Shown here: positions 1 through 6,223 of the stretch, in pieces | Layout of the letters: every line of letters starts with the position of its first letter | How positions within the stretch are numbered: position 1 is the stretch's first letter | Source: CAZLGO01 sp964559295 | Lineage (GTDB): Archaea; Methanobacteriota; Methanobacteria; Methanobacteriales; Methanobacteriaceae | DNA length: 6,622 nucleotides | Assembly: GCA_964559295.1 (NCBI GenBank) | Contig: CAZLGO010000084.1 | Coordinates: 1 to 6,622, forward strand | Direction: 5' to 3' | Program-made: the position numbers and the translations under genes | Notes under the pieces: model-generated | The model's input: only the letters and a program-made list of their open reading frames with translations | Told to the model about the DNA's origin: nothing | Databases searched by the model: none

Positions 1-784
1 CACCATCATAAAACATCTCATCGATCCTAAAGATCTTCCTAAATGGAGGCTCCCTTACCTTCTCTTCATAAACATGGGCAATGATTGCTGGAAGTCGCCC
101 GATCATGAAGATACCACTGCCAACTCTCCAGTCGAAACCCATATCAGATAGTATAGCAGCGTTGGCACCATCCACATTCATTCTAATCTTTTTTTTCTCA
201 AAAAGAAGATTCTCAATGGCAAGAACAAGCTCTGTATGTATGCCTGAACAAGAGTATCTTCTGGCAACCTCGATAAGCTTGGGAGCTCTTGGATCCTGGC
301 TGTGGTATCTGTGTCCAAAACCAGGTATTTTTTTGCCATCTTTAAGGAACCTATCAGCTATCTCCTGGGCAAGACTTTCAATATCACCGTCTGATCCTAA
401 AATACCTTCTTGTAGGATCCTCATTGCATGTTCTATGGCTCCTGCGTGGTGTTTCCCAAAGGCAAGAAGCCCTCCTGCAACACATGAATGAAGTGGAGAT
501 CCTGTAGATGCCATAAGCCTTGCTGCCTGGGTACTGGGAGGTGTTACACCATGATCACAGAAGGAGATGAGAATGGCTTCAAGCATTTTTGATTGGTTTT
601 TTTGAGGCAGTTCCCCCTTTATAAGAAGATAGACCATCTCAGGAAAGGTTATGCCACCAATCAGATCTTCCTGCGGATATCCTCTTGTTATGAGTCTGTT
701 AGGCTCAACCTTGGTTATGGATGTTCTCCATTTTAGGCTGCTTAGCTTGAGCATGTTTTCTAATGTTTCTCTTCCAATTACCAT
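1..784 (-). CDS. Citryl-CoA lyase / citrate synthase-like protein (3' end cut by window edge)
   Basis: This gene has no stop before the left edge; 261 codons are visible. The product belongs to the citrate synthase superfamily and most resembles stand-alone citryl-CoA lyases and the C-terminal domain of ATP-citrate lyase. Those enzymes cleave citryl-CoA to acetyl-CoA and oxaloacetate or form related C-C bonds. Visible signatures are KWRTSITKVEPNR near residues 18-30, SPLHSCVAGG with His99, PGFGHRYHSQDPR with His158, and NVDGANAAIL with Asp205. These fit the two histidines and the aspartate of the citrate synthase catalytic triad. The fragment ends in DEMFYDG, typical of the extreme C-terminus of ATP-citrate lyase, so only a few residues are probably missing. 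The start is taken at 784 because AGGGTGAT lies 4 nt upstream; an in-frame ATG at 790 sits too close to it. The gene follows the fumarase-like gene after 5 nt, so co-translation is likely. No CoA-ligase domain is attached. The fold is confident; the exact substrate (citryl-CoA, methylcitryl-CoA or other) is not. Confidence 0.85.
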   Translation of the reverse strand, partial: MVIGRETLENMLKLSSLKWRTSITKVEPNRLITRGYPQEDLIGGITFPEMVYLLIKGELPQKNQSKMLEAILISFCDHGVTPPSTQAARLMASTGSPLHSCVAGGLLAFGKHHAGAIEHAMRILQEGILGSDGDIESLAQEIADRFLKDGKKIPGFGHRYHSQDPRAPKLIEVARRYSCSGIHTELVLAIENLLFEKKKIRMNVDGANAAILSDMGFDWRVGSGIFMIGRLPAIIAHVYEEKVREPPFRKIFRIDEMFYDG

Positions 785-788
785 ATGC

Positions 789-796
789 ATCACCCT
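789..796 (-). promoter_or_regulatory. Ribosome binding site of the citryl-CoA lyase-like gene
   Basis: AGGGTGAT on the minus strand ends 4 nt before ATG 784 and closely matches the GAGGTGAT site used two genes upstream. It overlaps the TGA stop of the fumarase-like gene. It decides the start: the other in-frame ATG, at 790, falls inside this site. Confidence 0.6.
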
Positions 797-1650
797 AAAA
801 AGTCAGATGATAAATGCAAAGAGGATCTTCTTGGTTCTATACAGCAACATGGGCGCATACAAACGATCCTCACTCCACTTGCCCTCTGAGGACCTATCTT
901 AACAAAGGATCCAAGCGCTGTTGTGGAACCACCTATGCCTAATGCACCTATTTTGGAATTATTAACAGATCTGGTTATTCTCCTCTCTAACTTTGACTGT
1001 TTATTTAAGTTTCCGTGTGCCATTGCCTTTAGCATTAACAGAGAGGCTTCAAAATGAGATCTACCAATGCCCACAGCAGGGATACATGGGGTACATCCAA
1101 GCAGTGGGATCTCTGTTAACATCCATGTTGAAACTTCCTCAAATACTTTTCTATTATCCCTCTTATGGAAAACCCTATATGTCCTTGCTCTTATCTCTGG
1201 ACCTCCTCCTAACATGAGAATATGGATATTAACCTCATCTCCTTTGATTTTATCAACTATAAATGAAGGAGAGACAACTTTTCCAGGATCGTGATATAAA
1301 CCTCTGCTCTGTTCTATTCTTTCGATTGCAGTGCCACGAACAGCCATAGGTCTTGCTGGGAGTTCTCTTAGACCTTTTTTTATACCCTCTTCTATTTCAG
1401 AGAAAAAATGCGTTGGTAGGTGAACTTCGTCCCCAATTTCAACTATAACATGGGGAATACCTGTATCATCGCAAAGGGGAACCTTATTTTTTTGGGCTAT
1501 CTTGGCATTTTCAATTAAAAGTTTTAGGATCCAGGAGGCATTTTCATTTGTTTCATTCTCAAGAGCTCTCCTGTAAGCGTCAAATTGATCATCTCTGAAG
1601 GTTGTGCTAGCTTCGATTAGCGCATTCTTGATGAGATCAGATATATCCAT
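790..1650 (-). CDS. Class I fumarase / tartrate dehydratase alpha-subunit-like Fe-S hydratase
   Basis: The 286-aa product matches the alpha subunit of two-subunit class I (oxygen-sensitive, 4Fe-4S) fumarases and L-tartrate dehydratases, which add or remove water on dicarboxylic acids. Its length is normal for this subunit. Family motifs seen are VPLCDDTGIPHV with Cys60, LLGCTPCIPAVGIG with Cys186/Cys189, ALGIGGSTTALG at residues 236-247, and a C-terminal GVRIVCMRPCCC with Cys264 and Cys268-270. One cysteine from each region can supply a cluster ligand. No beta subunit is visible; the next gene downstream is citrate synthase-like, so a beta subunit must lie beyond the left edge or elsewhere. 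ATG 1650 is preferred over TTG 1653 because GAGGGTG lies 4 nt upstream of the ATG. The gene begins 9 nt after the barrel-protein gene. The hydratase family is confident. The substrate could be fumarate/malate, mesaconate/citramalate, tartrate or a substituted malate, and the neighbours do not settle it. Confidence 0.88.
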   Translation of the reverse strand: MDISDLIKNALIEASTTFRDDQFDAYRRALENETNENASWILKLLIENAKIAQKNKVPLCDDTGIPHVIVEIGDEVHLPTHFFSEIEEGIKKGLRELPARPMAVRGTAIERIEQSRGLYHDPGKVVSPSFIVDKIKGDEVNIHILMLGGGPEIRARTYRVFHKRDNRKVFEEVSTWMLTEIPLLGCTPCIPAVGIGRSHFEASLLMLKAMAHGNLNKQSKLERRITRSVNNSKIGALGIGGSTTALGSFVKIGPQRASGVRIVCMRPCCCIEPRRSSLHLSSDFLG

Positions 1651-1654
1651 CAAA

Positions 1655-1661
1655 CACCCTC
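1655..1661 (-). promoter_or_regulatory. Ribosome binding site of the fumarase-like gene
   Basis: GAGGGTG on the minus strand precedes ATG 1650 by 4 nt and overlaps the TGA stop of the upstream gene. Its spacing favours ATG 1650 over TTG 1653. Confidence 0.5.
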
Positions 1662-2565
1662 ATTCAGGAATTGCCAAATCCTCTGCTCCTTTTTTTGAGA
1701 TCTTTGCATCAGGATAGTATCTGTTTATCATGCTTTGCACAAGAAAAACCTGTCTTATTCGTTCTGCAGCCTGTTTTTCAGTAGTTTCCCAACCATGATG
1801 GGAGGCCACAGCACCTCCTGTTTTGAGATAAACTGGAGAAGCAACCCTTATGATCTCTGGAACCTCATAGTGTCTTATAAAACCACCAGAAGATTTGGGA
1901 TTTTCTGTATGAATGTCAATTGAGATGTCTATGGCATCTCTTATAGAAGCTATCATTGGCATCTGAAGATCTCTAACAGGATTGAATGAATCTGCTCCCA
2001 AGCTTTCTAAAAGCTTCGCAGACGCAGGATTTCCATGACCGCAGTGTGCAGATATCTTAAAATGGACATCGTGTGGTATTTCATCCCTATCTCGCATCTT
2101 GGAGAGCACCCACAAAAGTCCTTCATCATAAACCACAACGCCCCTAACACCAAGTTCCGTTGCTCTTTTGACATCCTCTATAGCATATAATAAGTTATCA
2201 TATCCCCTCAACCTGTAACCAATCCTTGCACCTTCTTTTGTTTTGGCAGATGCACTTGTATCATAGGTTGCACGGGGTCCAACACTTAAAAAAAGCTCTG
2301 CCTTTATATCTTTTGCGATTTCAACCATATCTTCAATCTCAGAATCTGTGAGAAGCATTATTCCCTTAGTTTGCGTGATTCTATGGATCGAAACACCATA
2401 TTCATCTGTTGCTTCAACAAGAGCAGTCATAGCGGCTGGCCTTTGGATACCTGGAACCTCGAATCTGTACTGCGAATCATCTGCAAATCTTTTTTTTGAC
2501 GTTGGTAAATCACAATCGCATTTTTTTATCCCAATACTTTCAAGAAAATCTTCAGTTTTTTGCAT
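1660..2565 (-). CDS. Unassigned (beta/alpha)8-barrel protein, distantly like U32 'peptidases'
   Basis: I cannot assign a function to this 301-aa protein. The alternation of short hydrophobic strands and helices fits a TIM barrel: strands near residues 68-72 (GIMLL), 89-95 (AELFLSV), 141-146 (RGVVVY), 167-172 (VHFKIS), 189-194, 214-219 (ISIDIH) and 242-248 (ASPVYLK). Candidate active-site residues at strand ends are GPRATYD (96-102), YDEG (146-149), SAHCGHGNP (172-180), DIHTENPKSSGG (217-228) and KTGGAVASHHG (248-258). The density of His, Asp, Glu and Cys there suggests metal or carboxylate binding. A CDCD run (16-19) lies in the N-terminal arm. Such proteins tend to be annotated as peptidase U32 by weak similarity, but I see no U32 signature and no signal peptide, so an intracellular small-molecule enzyme is likelier. 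The start is well supported by GAGGTGAT. It lies 18 nt after the MmgE/PrpD gene and 9 nt before the fumarase-like gene, implying one pathway. Confidence 0.8.
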   Translation of the reverse strand: MQKTEDFLESIGIKKCDCDLPTSKKRFADDSQYRFEVPGIQRPAAMTALVEATDEYGVSIHRITQTKGIMLLTDSEIEDMVEIAKDIKAELFLSVGPRATYDTSASAKTKEGARIGYRLRGYDNLLYAIEDVKRATELGVRGVVVYDEGLLWVLSKMRDRDEIPHDVHFKISAHCGHGNPASAKLLESLGADSFNPVRDLQMPMIASIRDAIDISIDIHTENPKSSGGFIRHYEVPEIIRVASPVYLKTGGAVASHHGWETTEKQAAERIRQVFLVQSMINRYYPDAKISKKGAEDLAIPE

Positions 2566-2568
2566 AAC

Positions 2569-2576
2569 ATCACCTC
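2569..2576 (-). promoter_or_regulatory. Strong ribosome binding site of the barrel-protein gene
   Basis: GAGGTGAT on the minus strand is a full match to the anti-Shine-Dalgarno complement, with the GAGG core 7 nt from ATG 2565. It lies in the 18-nt gap after the MmgE/PrpD stop and shows that SD-led initiation is used in this genome. Confidence 0.65.
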
Positions 2577-2583
2577 GTCTAAC

Positions 2584-3942
2584 CTAAAAAATACAGCTTC
2601 TTTTTTTAAATTCGTGGTTTAGCATGCTCATCATATCTCTTACATTATAGAATTCTAAATCGTCTATCATTTTTAGAATATCTACATTCACATTTGGATT
2701 CAATTTGGCGAATTTATCAATTATTTCATGTTTTTTAAGGGGGTTTTCTGGTTCTCCTCTTGCTAAATCAACCTTTTTTTCATATGATCTGTTTTTAGTA
2801 TATATTGTAACTTCAGATGGTCTTTTATGTGGATAGAGGGCATCGAAGTTTTCGCTACATTCTATAACGATCCTATTTGAAATTTTAGGAATTTCTTCAC
2901 TTATTTTAAGATCATCCAGACATAAATTTCCCTTTGCAATTGCAATTGCCAAACTTACAGGTAAACTCTGTTTTATGGCTTCTTTGGTTTTTGGATTATA
3001 ATTGTCATGCTTTGCAGCAATTTTATATGTTTTTACGATTATTTTTTGGATATCCCAGACTTTTATATCCTTTGCTTCATTTAGAATACCAAGGGTTGCG
3101 TCTATGGTAGAATGTAGATGCCCACAAACCGGATATTTTTTAAAATAGACCCCTCGGATATAAAAATTTCCTATATCAATCCTTTTTTTTATCTTATCCA
3201 CATCAGGATCCACCATGGCAAATAAAAATCCTTCCTCACCGTTTATTATTGTGGATGCTCCTGTAAAACCTCGCTTTGCAAGCAATGCTGACAGGACACC
3301 AGAATGTGCTGCTTTTCCAGCATGGAGGTGTTTTCCCATTGTACCAGCATGATCTGATTCTAAAAGTCCACAAGCTTGGGTTCCAGCAAGTCCTAAGACG
3401 TTTAGTGTATCTTTTTTCCCGAGATCCAATGCTTTACATGCAGAAGCAGCAGCTCCAAACGTTCCACATGTTCCTGTGCTGTGAAATCCCCTGTTTCGAT
3501 GCTGTGGATTTACCATGATACCTAATGAAATTGCAACTTCGTATCCTACAACCAAGGAACTTATAAAGTCCTTGCCACTTTTATTGTAAGCTTCACAAAT
3601 AGATAAAGAAGCTGGTATAACACAAGCTCCCGGATGAACATGGGCTATACGATGCCCGTCGTCTAAATCCAGAGAATGCGCAAATATTCCGTTTGCAAGG
3701 CTTGCATCAAGGCAGCTTGCTTTTTCGTGCCCTATTACGGTTGATTCATCACCCTTATTTATTATATCAGCTACTGCAGTTCCGCTTTTGGTTTTAGATC
3801 CTCTCAGTGCAACTGCCAAAAAATCCAAAAAGCAGAGTTTTGCCTTTTCTATCGCATCCTCTGGGATTTTTTTATATTTTGTTTGGATGATAAAATCTGT
3901 TAATTTTTCTGTGATCATTGGTTTTGAATTGTTAATAGCCAT
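2584..3942 (-). CDS. MmgE/PrpD family protein (2-methylcitrate dehydratase / cis-aconitate decarboxylase fold)
   Basis: The 452-aa product has the full length of the MmgE/PrpD family, which includes 2-methylcitrate dehydratase PrpD, cis-aconitate decarboxylase and iminodisuccinate epimerase. All act on polycarboxylic acids without a metal cofactor. Family motifs are FAHSLDLDDGHRIAHVHPG (88-105), GFHSTGTCGTFGAAAS (152-167), DHAGTMGKHLHAGKAA (198-212) and KKYPVCGHLHSTIDA (268-282). Candidate counterparts of the active-site residues known in cis-aconitate decarboxylase are Asp94/95, His103, His154, Lys204 and His275/277, so the site looks intact. The last 60 or so residues form the usual lid-type C-terminal region. 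The start at 3942 overlaps the end of tiaS by 11 nt. There is no convincing SD and no other upstream start in frame before a stop, so translational coupling to tiaS is likely. The substrate is unknown; PrpD activity is possible, but the usual PrpB and PrpC partners are not all visible. Confidence 0.88.
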   Translation of the reverse strand: MAINNSKPMITEKLTDFIIQTKYKKIPEDAIEKAKLCFLDFLAVALRGSKTKSGTAVADIINKGDESTVIGHEKASCLDASLANGIFAHSLDLDDGHRIAHVHPGACVIPASLSICEAYNKSGKDFISSLVVGYEVAISLGIMVNPQHRNRGFHSTGTCGTFGAAASACKALDLGKKDTLNVLGLAGTQACGLLESDHAGTMGKHLHAGKAAHSGVLSALLAKRGFTGASTIINGEEGFLFAMVDPDVDKIKKRIDIGNFYIRGVYFKKYPVCGHLHSTIDATLGILNEAKDIKVWDIQKIIVKTYKIAAKHDNYNPKTKEAIKQSLPVSLAIAIAKGNLCLDDLKISEEIPKISNRIVIECSENFDALYPHKRPSEVTIYTKNRSYEKKVDLARGEPENPLKKHEIIDKFAKLNPNVNVDILKMIDDLEFYNVRDMMSMLNHEFKKRSCIF

Positions 3943-5218
3943 GATAAATCTTTTGATCTCTGACCAACGGCTTGCTTAAATGCCTCCTCGCAGAAGGTGG
4001 AACCTCATAAAATCCTTCTTCTATCTCCCTTTTAACTTCAAATATGTTTTCAGAGCCTTCCGGAAGTTTCTCACCACATCTTCTACATCTGTAGCCCTTC
4101 CCGCGTCCAGCAGATTTCATACGCTTTCCACATTTGCATAGAGGATTTTTCTTTTTGTAGATTTTTGCAAGCTTTATGATCTGAAGTTTTTCTACATTCA
4201 GGGTGCCTGCTTTTCCGATCCCTCCACAGACTCTTAGATGATCACCAACAGCTAATCTCCCAACAACATCTCTAAATCCCTTTGTTGGCTCATAAGCAGC
4301 ACAATCGATCTTTGCAGAATCGTCTCCTAAGGTAAAGATAATATGACCGCCTTCTATGGCATAAGGTGGACTTTTGACAATTCCCTCCACAGTATAACAT
4401 TTGAATTTTCTCATTTCTGAAATTTCTGCTTCTAAAAGATGCATATCTGTGTGCTGGTTAGTTTCAAATATTGCAATCCTTTCGATGGACTCATACGATT
4501 TTATCATTCTATGGGCTTTGGCAACAGCTTCTGGACTTTCTCCCCTTATTCCATAGAGTATAGGACAGGGCGTGTGGGGTTCTATTACAATGTATCCGTT
4601 GTCAACGTTGTCAAAGGTTTCAGGATACATTTTATCATTCATTCTAAACACTGATTTATAATCGAGCATTCTCTTTTTTCCGTAGTTTTTCTCTGTTCTA
4701 TAAGCTATAAGTTCATAGGTTTTATCCTCAAGGGGACATCCTATGGCAGCAAGTGCTCCTATTATGCCTCTGCCTTTTTTAAACCTAAAAACTTCAGCGC
4801 CGATTTTATCTGCAAGTTTTTTGGCGTTCCTTAAAGGGACAATATTTCTTACAGCTTCAAGTGAAAATCTCTCAAGCTCCTTTGTGATTCCCCCATCGTA
4901 GAGAACCACTCCTGGATCTGTTTTTTCATCCTGTAGATGGGAAAGTTCTTCTATTTTTTCTAAAACAATTTTTTTAATATTTGTTTTATCATCATTTGAT
5001 TTAAATTCCGCCCTAAAAGATACAGCACCGTTTCCTCTGGTTTTAAATTTTGCAAATGGATTCAGGCGTATCAACCTTGGATAACCCTTGATGTTGTAAC
5101 CAAAATCTTTAAGTTCATCAATGATCACACAAGCTACATAGGTGGTACACATCCCTTCTTTGGAATCTGTATCATCTATGCCTACATACATTGTATCTTT
5201 GCTGGTGGTTTGATGCAA
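3932..5218 (-). CDS. tiaS: tRNA(Ile2) 2-agmatinylcytidine synthetase TiaS
   Basis: TiaS uses ATP and agmatine to modify C34 of the tRNA(Ile2) anticodon to agmatidine, so that archaea read AUA as isoleucine. The product is 428 aa from TTG 5218 or 419 aa from ATG 5191. Numbered from the TTG, it shows the family N-terminus GIDDTDSKEGMCTTY (13-27), a central catalytic region with RGIIGALAAIG (150-160), and a motif HTPCPILYGIRGESP near 215-229. An OB-fold-like domain follows (about 276-350), then a C-terminal zinc ribbon with Cys361, Cys363, Cys378 and Cys381. The protein appears complete. The start is ambiguous: homologues usually begin at the residue matching ATG 5191, but that ATG has no SD, while TTG 5218 has AGGAGG 8 nt upstream. 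I chose the TTG and regard the ATG as a real alternative. The gene leads the minus-strand train and overlaps the next gene by 11 nt. Confidence 0.93.
   Translation of the reverse strand: MHQTTSKDTMYVGIDDTDSKEGMCTTYVACVIIDELKDFGYNIKGYPRLIRLNPFAKFKTRGNGAVSFRAEFKSNDDKTNIKKIVLEKIEELSHLQDEKTDPGVVLYDGGITKELERFSLEAVRNIVPLRNAKKLADKIGAEVFRFKKGRGIIGALAAIGCPLEDKTYELIAYRTEKNYGKKRMLDYKSVFRMNDKMYPETFDNVDNGYIVIEPHTPCPILYGIRGESPEAVAKAHRMIKSYESIERIAIFETNQHTDMHLLEAEISEMRKFKCYTVEGIVKSPPYAIEGGHIIFTLGDDSAKIDCAAYEPTKGFRDVVGRLAVGDHLRVCGGIGKAGTLNVEKLQIIKLAKIYKKKNPLCKCGKRMKSAGRGKGYRCRRCGEKLPEGSENIFEVKREIEEGFYEVPPSARRHLSKPLVRDQKIYHGY
5204..5208 (+). promoter_or_regulatory. Ribosome binding site of the HTH regulator gene
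   Basis: GGTGG ends 4 nt before ATG 5213. The in-frame TTG at 5210 is only 1 nt away, so the ATG is the better start. The site lies in the first codons of tiaS on the other strand. Confidence 0.4.
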
Positions 5219-6157
5219 AGGGATTTCCTCCTAAGAGAAGTAATCGGGCTTTTGATGAAATATGGTTTTAAAACTTCCCAGATTTATGATAGAAGTTGCT
5301 TTGATATAATTGCCCGGAAAGAAAGATTGTTGTTGTTATTACTTAAGGTTTTAATTAATATAGATAGTTTCACAGGAAATCAAGCAGAAGAAATGAAGAA
5401 AATAGCAAGTGCATTTTTAGCTTCCCCATTGATCGTAGGTATAAAATCAAAAAAAGAACTTTTAGAAGAAGATGTAGTTTATGAAAGGTATGGAATACCT
5501 ACAATTACTCCAGAAACACTAAAAAATATGGTTGTTGATGAGGTATATCCTGAAGTATTTGCAGATCGTGGGGGGTACTTCGTTAGAATAGATGCAGAGG
5601 CTATAAAGGAAATTCGAAAAAGAGAAAATCTCTCAATTGGGGAATTGGCAAATATAGCACATGTATCAAGAGAGACCATCTACAAATACGAACATGAAAT
5701 GGTTAGAGCATGCCTTGAAACTGCCATATTGCTTGAGAGCATCCTGAACACAAAAATAACCCTTTCTGCGGATCTTTTTAAGGTTCCTGATATTGAAACA
5801 GAGAATATGACACGTGATGCCTATCCAGAATTGGCAGAATTGGGTTTTGGAGTAATTCCAATAAATAGGGCTCCATTTGATGCACTTGCAAAGGATGATT
5901 TTAGATCTTCTAAAAGAGAAGATGCCCTAATAACAAACATGGAAAAAAACAGAGATAATCGAACTTTAAGAAAAATGGCCATAAAAGTCAAAGATTTATC
6001 TGATATAACAGAAACTAATGCTGTATTCATATTCAAAAAAAAGGAATGTCCAAAGTGCATTGAGGGGATCCCAGTAGTTCGAAAGAGCGAAATAGAAGAA
6101 ATGGAAAACTCCTGCGAATTTTTAAATGTTGTAAAGGAGAGAAAGGAGTATAATTGA
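5213..6157 (+). CDS. Archaeal HTH-type transcriptional regulator with flanking duplicated domains
   Basis: The 314-aa product matches, in length and sequence, the conserved archaeal 'putative HTH-type transcriptional regulatory protein' family, whose targets are largely unknown. The N-terminal domain (1-110) contains CFDIIARKERLLLLLLKV (29-46) and YGIPTITPETL (93-103). The centre (about 129-182) is a Cro/C1-type helix-turn-helix: IKEIRKRENLSIGELANIAH, then VSRETIYKYE as the recognition part. The C-terminal domain (about 205-298) again shows GFGVIPINRAPFDALAKDD and a late EGIPVVRKSEIEEM, echoing the N-terminal layout. No signal peptide or membrane segment is seen. A CPKC pair (279-282) is present. 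ATG 5213 is preferred to TTG 5210 from the position of GGTGG. The gene is divergent from tiaS with start regions touching, so it could control the tiaS-led train and itself; that is inference from layout. Confidence 0.9.
   Translation: MQRDFLLREVIGLLMKYGFKTSQIYDRSCFDIIARKERLLLLLLKVLINIDSFTGNQAEEMKKIASAFLASPLIVGIKSKKELLEEDVVYERYGIPTITPETLKNMVVDEVYPEVFADRGGYFVRIDAEAIKEIRKRENLSIGELANIAHVSRETIYKYEHEMVRACLETAILLESILNTKITLSADLFKVPDIETENMTRDAYPELAELGFGVIPINRAPFDALAKDDFRSSKREDALITNMEKNRDNRTLRKMAIKVKDLSDITETNAVFIFKKKECPKCIEGIPVVRKSEIEEMENSCEFLNVVKERKEYN
5227..5232 (-). promoter_or_regulatory. AGGAGG ribosome binding site inside the divergent regulator gene, pointing to TTG 5218 for tiaS
   Basis: The minus strand reads AGGAGG, then 8 nt, then TTG at 5218 in frame with tiaS. 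This is a canonical SD and spacing. On the plus strand the same bases encode Phe-Leu-Leu of the regulator, so it could be chance; the lack of any SD before ATG 5191 makes it more credible. Confidence 0.5.
5266..5273 (-). promoter_or_regulatory. Possible archaeal TATA box for the tiaS-led transcript
   Basis: The minus strand carries TTTTAAAA preceded by a purine-rich GGGAAG that could act as the BRE. Initiation about 25 nt downstream would give a leader of roughly 25 nt carrying the AGGAGG site. The element is self-complementary, sits inside the regulator gene and is short, so the call rests on position and composition only. Confidence 0.3.
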
Positions 6158-6174
6158 TAATCAATTACTGATTA
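6152..6174. repeat. Two overlapping inverted repeats after the regulator gene
   Basis: AATTGAT-A-ATCAATT (6152-6166) is a perfect 7-bp inverted repeat around one base. TAATCA-ATTAC-TGATTA (6158-6174) is a perfect 6-bp inverted repeat sharing part of it. They begin at the last codons of the regulator gene and lie upstream of the membrane-protein gene. No long T-run follows directly, so an operator-like site is at least as plausible as a terminator. Confidence 0.45.
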
Positions 6175-6181
6175 TGGTTTC

Positions 6182-6189
6182 AATATATG
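6182..6189 (+). promoter_or_regulatory. Possible TATA box for the small membrane-protein gene
   Basis: AATATATG lies about 35 nt before ATG 6224, a spacing that would allow initiation near 6210 and a very short leader. The surroundings are AT-rich, so specificity is low. Confidence 0.3.
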
Positions 6190-6223
6190 AAATTTAGTTT
6201 GTATACGGCAGGCACAAGAAAAA

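Noticed and set aside
81..491. Plus-strand open frame of 136 codons
   Set aside because: It is the antisense of the citryl-CoA lyase-like gene, whose protein carries family motifs throughout; the plus-strand product is low-complexity Ser/Pro/Leu with no recognisable domain. Other plus-strand frames across 1-5000 are rejected for the same reason.
2490..2497. Runs of eight T (A8 on the coding strand), here and at other places in the minus-strand genes, as programmed frameshift sites
   Set aside because: The reading frames stay open and match family motifs on both sides, and the runs encode ordinary Lys-Lys pairs expected in an AT-rich genome.
1660..2565. A CGH triplet (175-177) reminiscent of the isocitrate/methylisocitrate lyase signature, which would complete a methylcitrate cycle with the MmgE/PrpD and citrate synthase-like genes
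   Set aside because: The signature lysines and the other conserved motifs of that lyase family are absent, and the surrounding SAHCGHGNP context does not match; a three-residue coincidence is not enough.
6139..6172. AAAGGAG followed by TTG near 6154 as the start of another small gene
   Set aside because: The frame closes after five codons (TTG ATA ATC AAT TAC TGA), and the SD-like bases are the Lys-Glu-rich end of the regulator gene.
6158..6223. tRNA, other structured RNA, or a riboswitch in the only sizeable intergenic gap
   Set aside because: The gap is 66 nt, AT-rich, and shows only the short inverted repeats; no cloverleaf arms or known aptamer motifs were seen.
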